From contig DAHUZK010000067.1 of the NCBI GenBank assembly GCA_027306605.1, forward strand, positions 1-44,273: 44,273 nt of DNA, written 5' to 3'. Within the stretch, counting starts at the first letter, position 1. Each line of letters starts with the position of its first letter. Shown one piece after another: positions 40,695-44,273 of this stretch. Under the pieces are notes generated by a model. The model did no database searches. It was not told the origin of the DNA and saw nothing but the letters and a program-made list of their open reading frames with translations. This stretch comes from Acidimicrobiaceae bacterium. GTDB taxonomy: Bacteria > Actinomycetota > Acidimicrobiia > Acidimicrobiales > RAAP-2. The position numbers and the translations under genes were made by a program.

Positions 40695-42227
40695 CTAGTC
40701 GCGGCGCTGGGCCGGGCCCCCGGCGGAGAGCTCGTCGCGCAGCACGCGCCGCAGCAGCTTGCCCGTCGGCGAGTACGGCAGCTCGGGGCGGAATTCAATG
40801 ACCGCCGGCATCTTCGTGGAGCGCAGGCGTTGGCGGACCCAGGTCTGCAGCTCGTCCTCGTCGGCCGCCGCCCCCGGATGGAGCACGACCACGGCAGCGA
40901 CCGCCTCGCCCCACTCGGCATCGGGGATGCCGATGACCGCGGCCTCGGCCACGGCGGGGTGCGCCATGAGCACGTCCTCGATCTCCCCGGGCGAGAGGTT
41001 CTCCGACCCCCGCACGATCACGTCGTCGAGCCGGCCGTCGACGTAGAGGAACCCCTCGGCGTCGAACCAGCCGGCGTCGCGCGTGCGGAACCAGCCGTCC
41101 TCGGTGAGCACCGAGTTGCCGACGTACTCGCCGGCCACCTGCTCGCCGCGTACCCAGATCTCGCCCTTCTCGCCCACGCCCAGCACGGCGTCGTCCTCGC
41201 CGCGCACCTCGACCTCCAGAGACGGCAGCGGTCGGCCCACCGAGGCCAGGCGGCCCCGCACCGCCGGGTCGTCGGAGGCGAAGGCCTCGCGGTGCTCGTC
41301 GGGCGTCAGCATGGCGATGGTCGACGACGTCTCGGTCAGCCCGTAGGCGTTGACCAGGTCGACGTGGGGCATATCGCGAAGCGTGCGCTCCACCAGCTCC
41401 GTGGGCATGCGACCGCCGCCGTAGGAGAGGTGCCGGAGCGTCGAGAGCGTGACCCCGGCTGCCTCGGCGGCATCGAGGATCCGGCCGAGCATGGTGGGCA
41501 CGACCATGGCGTGCGTGATGTGCTCGTCGACGGCCAGGCGCACCCACTCGGCGGCGTCGAAGGCCGGCAGGTACATGATGCGCCGACCCGCGTAGAGGGA
41601 GCTCAGCACAGCGGCGATCCCGGCGATGTGGTACGGCGGCACGCAGATGAGCTGCGCCTCGTCGGGCCCGCAGCCGAGGAACTCGACCGAGGAGATGATG
41701 TAGGAGACGAGATGACGGTGGCGCAGCACCGCGGCCTTGGGCTCCGACGTCGTCCCGCTGGTGAACAACAGCACGCCGATCTCCTCGGGATCGACGAAGG
41801 GGAACTCCGCTCCCCCCGAGGCGGCCGCGTCGGAGGCGAGCTCGTCGACCGCGGCCAGGAACTCACCCTTGGTCACGACGTGGGAGGCGCCGCAGGCGCC
41901 GAGGCGGGCCACCTCGTCCTCGTCGGCGATCATGAGCCCGCCCTCGATCCGGGCCAGGATCCCTTGCAGCTGCTCGTCGGGCGCCCGGTAGTTGACCGGG
42001 GAGAAGGGCACGCCGGCCAGGGCGGCGCCGAAGAGGGCCACCGGCAACGCGTCGGAGTTCAGCCCGAAGTAGCCGACGGTCCGGGCGCCGCTCTTCTGGA
42101 TGTACAGGGCCGCCCGCCGGGACCGGTCCAGCAGCTCGGTGGCGGTGGTGCCCCCGGCACGGGGACCGAGGACGACCCGTTCGGGGTCACCCTCGGCCGC
42201 CATCTCGAGGAGCATGGCGATGTTCAT
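40695..42227 (-). CDS. Acyl-CoA synthetase (class I adenylate-forming)
   Basis: A 510-residue AMP-binding enzyme activating a carboxylic acid as its CoA thioester. The P-loop is LLFTSGTTSEPKAAVLRH (about residue 152-169), the second motif VNAYGLTETSSTIAM, then VRGEQVAGEYVG, TRDAGWFDAEGFLYVDGRLDD and VIVRGSENLSPGEIEDVL, with the catalytic Lys in PYSPTGKLLRRVL near the C terminus. Start ATG 42227 gives MNIAMLLEMAAEG, typical. The substrate cannot be deduced; the surroundings indicate acid catabolism. A small unknown gene lies upstream on the same strand, so both may be one unit. Confidence 0.92.
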   Translation of the reverse strand: MNIAMLLEMAAEGDPERVVLGPRAGGTTATELLDRSRRAALYIQKSGARTVGYFGLNSDALPVALFGAALAGVPFSPVNYRAPDEQLQGILARIEGGLMIADEDEVARLGACGASHVVTKGEFLAAVDELASDAAASGGAEFPFVDPEEIGVLLFTSGTTSEPKAAVLRHRHLVSYIISSVEFLGCGPDEAQLICVPPYHIAGIAAVLSSLYAGRRIMYLPAFDAAEWVRLAVDEHITHAMVVPTMLGRILDAAEAAGVTLSTLRHLSYGGGRMPTELVERTLRDMPHVDLVNAYGLTETSSTIAMLTPDEHREAFASDDPAVRGRLASVGRPLPSLEVEVRGEDDAVLGVGEKGEIWVRGEQVAGEYVGNSVLTEDGWFRTRDAGWFDAEGFLYVDGRLDDVIVRGSENLSPGEIEDVLMAHPAVAEAAVIGIPDAEWGEAVAAVVVLHPGAAADEDELQTWVRQRLRSTKMPAVIEFRPELPYSPTGKLLRRVLRDELSAGGPAQRRD

Positions 42228-42280
42228 GGGCGGACCGGCTTCATCGGCAGACCGGCTTCATCGGCGGACCGGCGCCGTGC

Positions 42281-42592
42281 TCAGTCCGAGGCGGGCAGCG
42301 GCTTGGCGCCCTTGACCGGCAGGACCGTCTCGCCCACCGAGATGGCGCCCTCGCCGGGCTTGGTGCACAGCAGCTCGAGGCCCAGGTCGTCGTCGGCGTA
42401 GCGCTTGCCCAGCTGTGTCCCGCCGTCGAACCCGGCCTCGATGTTCTGCGGCGCCGCCTCGGCGTCCGTCGGCAGGAAGGCGTGCCCCCCGCAGCGCAGG
42501 TCGACGGGCTCGGCCGGCGCCTTCACCACCACGACCTCGCAGGCGTCCGTTGCGCTGCGCAGCCTGAGCCCTGCCTTCAATTGGATCCCCAC
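42281..42592 (-). CDS. Small conserved-looking protein next to acyl-CoA synthetase, unknown
   Basis: A 103-residue protein from GTG 42592 with AGGAAGG nine bases upstream. It begins MGIQLKAGLRLRSATDACEVVVVKAP and contains PVDLRCGGHAFLPTD, GFDGGTQLGKRYADDDLGLELLCTKPGEGAISVGETVLPVKGAKPLP. The mixture of beta-strand-like segments and three cysteines looks like a compact beta-rich domain. I do not recognise the family. It precedes the acyl-CoA synthetase by about 50 bp on the same strand and may be cotranscribed with it. Confidence 0.6.
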   Translation of the reverse strand: MGIQLKAGLRLRSATDACEVVVVKAPAEPVDLRCGGHAFLPTDAEAAPQNIEAGFDGGTQLGKRYADDDLGLELLCTKPGEGAISVGETVLPVKGAKPLPASD

Positions 42593-42777
42593 CGCTGTCC
42601 TTCCTGTCAGTCCTCTTCCGGTCCTGTTCCGGTGTCCCATTCTGCCGCCGGGCCGCCTGGCCACGCACACCCGCCCCCGTTGCACAACGAACGGGCAATC
42701 CGCCCCCGCCCGCGGTACGGGGGCGTTCGGACGTCTGGTTGACTGGCGAACGGGGAATCTCGCAGCACGGAGGCGAG

Positions 42778-43176
42778 ATGAGAGGGGAGGCCCTGACCGC
42801 CATGGAGCACACCGCCCGAGCGCGCCGCGGGCCCGAGGACGGCGGGCCGGTGCCCGACGACGGCGGGCGGGGGCCCGAGCACGTCCCGCAGCTGCATCGA
42901 GCGCTGGCGGGGGCCGTGGAGGACATCGACGCCGTCGAGGACCGGCTCTCGGACCTCTTCGAGCGGAGCGATGGGCGGAACGACGAGCGGACCGATCGGC
43001 GGCGTGATGGGCGACGTGATCGTCGGCAAGACGGGCGCGGTGTCGTGGCCGAGGAGGCGGCGGTCGATCCTTTCGCCGAGCTCGACGCCGCCCTCGTGGC
43101 CGAGGAGCCCGACCAGGTCGACCACACTCCGGACCGGCGCCCCCTGCGCTTGTTCCGACGAAAGGGCTCGGCCTGA
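42778..43176 (+). CDS. Charged, low-complexity hypothetical protein
   Basis: A 132-residue protein from ATG 42778 with GGAGG five bases upstream (ATG 42802 is an alternative). It is rich in Arg, Asp, Gly and Glu, with a Arg/Asp repeat stretch (RNDERTDRRRDGRRDRRQDG) in the middle and a more helical end (PFAELDAALVAEEPDQV, LRLFRRKGSA). The helical segment PQLHRALAGAVEDIDAVEDRLSDLFE could be a coiled coil. An opposite-strand open frame also covers it, so coding status rests on the ribosome binding site and helical periodicity. Function unknown. Confidence 0.5.
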   Translation: MRGEALTAMEHTARARRGPEDGGPVPDDGGRGPEHVPQLHRALAGAVEDIDAVEDRLSDLFERSDGRNDERTDRRRDGRRDRRQDGRGVVAEEAAVDPFAELDAALVAEEPDQVDHTPDRRPLRLFRRKGSA

Positions 43177-43180
43177 CGGC

Positions 43181-44273
43181 TCAGCTCCCCGCCGGCGGGG
43201 CCCCGTCGGACGAGGTGCCGCCCGAGCGCGACCGGTCACGCACCGAGCGGGCCAGCGCACCCCAGCGCTCGAAACGTGACGGGTCGTTGACGACGTCGGA
43301 CCCGGTGAAGTAGCTGACGACGCGGGTGGCCATGCCGCCGTACTTGGCGACGACGGTGTCGGCGATGTCGTCCCAGCTGCCGGTCGTCGTGAACTGCTCG
43401 AGCAGATCGTCGTCGATGACCGCCGCCATGCCGGCGATGTCGCCGGCCCGCTGGCGCTCCCGGATGCGCTCGGTCGTCCCCTCGCGGTCGAGCTGTTCGA
43501 AGATGAAGGCATAGTTCGGCGTCGAGCCGTAGAACGCGATCTGGACCCGCGCCATCTCGCGCCAGCGGTCCCGCTCCTCGTCGGTGTCGCCGACACAGAG
43601 GAACGCCGGCACGATCACCTCGAGGTCCTCGACCCCTCTTCCGGCGCGGGCGGCCCCTGCGGCCAGCTCGGGCAGCACGGTCTCGCGCAGGTAGGTCGGC
43701 GTGTTGAGCGGGTGCACGTGGATACCGTCGGCCACCTCGCCGGCCATGCGGAGCATCCAGGGGTTGACGGCCGCCACGTCGACGGGCGGGTCGGCGCACT
43801 CGATGGGGCCGGGGGCCCACATCGCCGGCAGGAGCGACACGTTGTAGAACGCACCCTCGACGACGGGCTGCTCACCGCGGCGGAACGCCCTGAAGATCTC
43901 CTTCACGGCGAGGACGTACTCGCGCATGCGCGGTCCGGGTGGGTCGTAGGGCGCGCTGTAGCGCCGCTCGATGTGGGCACGCACCTGCGATCCGAGGCCG
44001 AGTCGGAAGCGGCCCCCGCTGGCCTCTGCCAGCTCCCATGCGGTGGCGGCGGTGACCATGGGGCTGCGCGGGAAGGCCACGGCGATGCCCGTCAAGATGT
44101 CGAGGTCGGCCGCGGCCGCGACGGCGAAGGCGCCACAGGTCAGGTAGGCCGTCCGCCCCGCTTCGGTCACGACGAGTCCGGACAGCCCGGCCTCGGCGGC
44201 GCGGCGGGCCACCTCGCCGGCCCGGCGCAAGGGCTGGGCGGCCACCATGGCATCGAAGGCCAGTCCCGTCGTG
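43181..44273 (-). CDS. LLM-class flavin/F420-dependent oxidoreductase, 5'-truncated by the window
   Basis: At least 363 residues of a luciferase-like monooxygenase-fold oxidoreductase, open at the right edge of the window: TTGLAFDAMVAAQPLRRAGEVARR reads on beyond the internal ATG 44248, so the true start is outside. Family features are DILTGIAVAFPRSPMVTAATAWELAEASGGRFRLGLGSQV, the RMREYVLAVKEIFRAFRRGE helix and VAAVNPWMLRMAGEVADGIHVHPLNTPTYL. The layout matches the TIGR03617-type group of probable F420-dependent enzymes, common in actinobacteria. Substrate unknown. Confidence 0.88.
   Translation of the reverse strand, partial: TTGLAFDAMVAAQPLRRAGEVARRAAEAGLSGLVVTEAGRTAYLTCGAFAVAAAADLDILTGIAVAFPRSPMVTAATAWELAEASGGRFRLGLGSQVRAHIERRYSAPYDPPGPRMREYVLAVKEIFRAFRRGEQPVVEGAFYNVSLLPAMWAPGPIECADPPVDVAAVNPWMLRMAGEVADGIHVHPLNTPTYLRETVLPELAAGAARAGRGVEDLEVIVPAFLCVGDTDEERDRWREMARVQIAFYGSTPNYAFIFEQLDREGTTERIRERQRAGDIAGMAAVIDDDLLEQFTTTGSWDDIADTVVAKYGGMATRVVSYFTGSDVVNDPSRFERWGALARSVRDRSRSGGTSSDGAPPAGS

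Overview
The window is high-GC (about 70%) with dense, short-spaced genes, frequent GTG starts and many 1-4 bp ATGA/GTGA overlaps. Gene content (F420-type LLM oxidoreductase, several crotonases, CaiB/BaiF CoA-transferases, a fused double acyl-CoA dehydrogenase, MMPL, an Rv0571c-like phosphoribosyltransferase-hydrolase) points to an actinobacterium, plausibly an Acidimicrobiia-like lineage. That placement is inference from gene content; no rRNA or marker gene is present.

Region 1 (1-5777) is mobile DNA. After the 5' end of a probable ECF sigma gene comes an origin-like tract (perfect 13-bp-stem hairpin plus two direct repeats), a RepSA-like HUH rolling-circle initiator, a small accessory ORF and a serine integrase. 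The integrase abuts a 5'-truncated VirB4-type conjugation ATPase, followed by an apparently intact VirD4/TraG-type coupling protein. A Rep-Int element therefore seems to have entered, or recombined into, a conjugative T4SS locus inside the virB4 gene.

Region 2 (5848-24441) is a catabolic region built around CoA thioesters: aldehyde dehydrogenase, isochorismatase-like hydrolase, two class III CoA-transferases, three crotonases, MBL hydrolase, TetR plus DUF2889-like pair with a perfect operator-like palindrome, NTF2-like protein, lipoprotein hydrolase, and a minus-strand operon SDR - alpha/beta hydrolase - TesB thioesterase - fused double acyl-CoA dehydrogenase. An ABC ATPase without an adjacent permease closes it.

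Region 3 (24466-39977) looks like a coordinated stress and energy island. It holds a phosphoribosyltransferase-hydrolase fusion, a PRPP-synthetase-like gene, a GNAT with a Cys-bearing C-terminal domain, an operon AcsA-like ligase - E1alpha - E1beta - E2 - acyl carrier protein, and opposite it a sulfur module (SQR-like flavoprotein, TusE/DsrC-like, DsrE-like, OsmC), a CsoR/CstR-family repressor, a methyltransferase, thioredoxin and an MMPL transporter. Two operator families tie it together. DosR-like GGGAC-N4-GTCCC boxes precede the fusion gene, the ligase/dehydrogenase operon and the SQR operon. CsoR/CstR-like ATACCC-N4-GGGTAT palindromes precede osmC/csoR, trx and mmpL. The repressor keeps both cysteines but has Gly where copper CsoRs have His, so a persulfide-sensing (CstR-like) role is favoured. 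The likely picture is hypoxia-linked acetyl-CoA metabolism combined with sulfide/persulfide handling.

Region 4 (39978-44273) holds a ClpX-type zinc-finger/HTH protein with no canonical start codon in front of its first CxxC, an acyl-CoA synthetase, two small unrecognised proteins and the C-terminal bulk of an LLM-class oxidoreductase that runs off the window.
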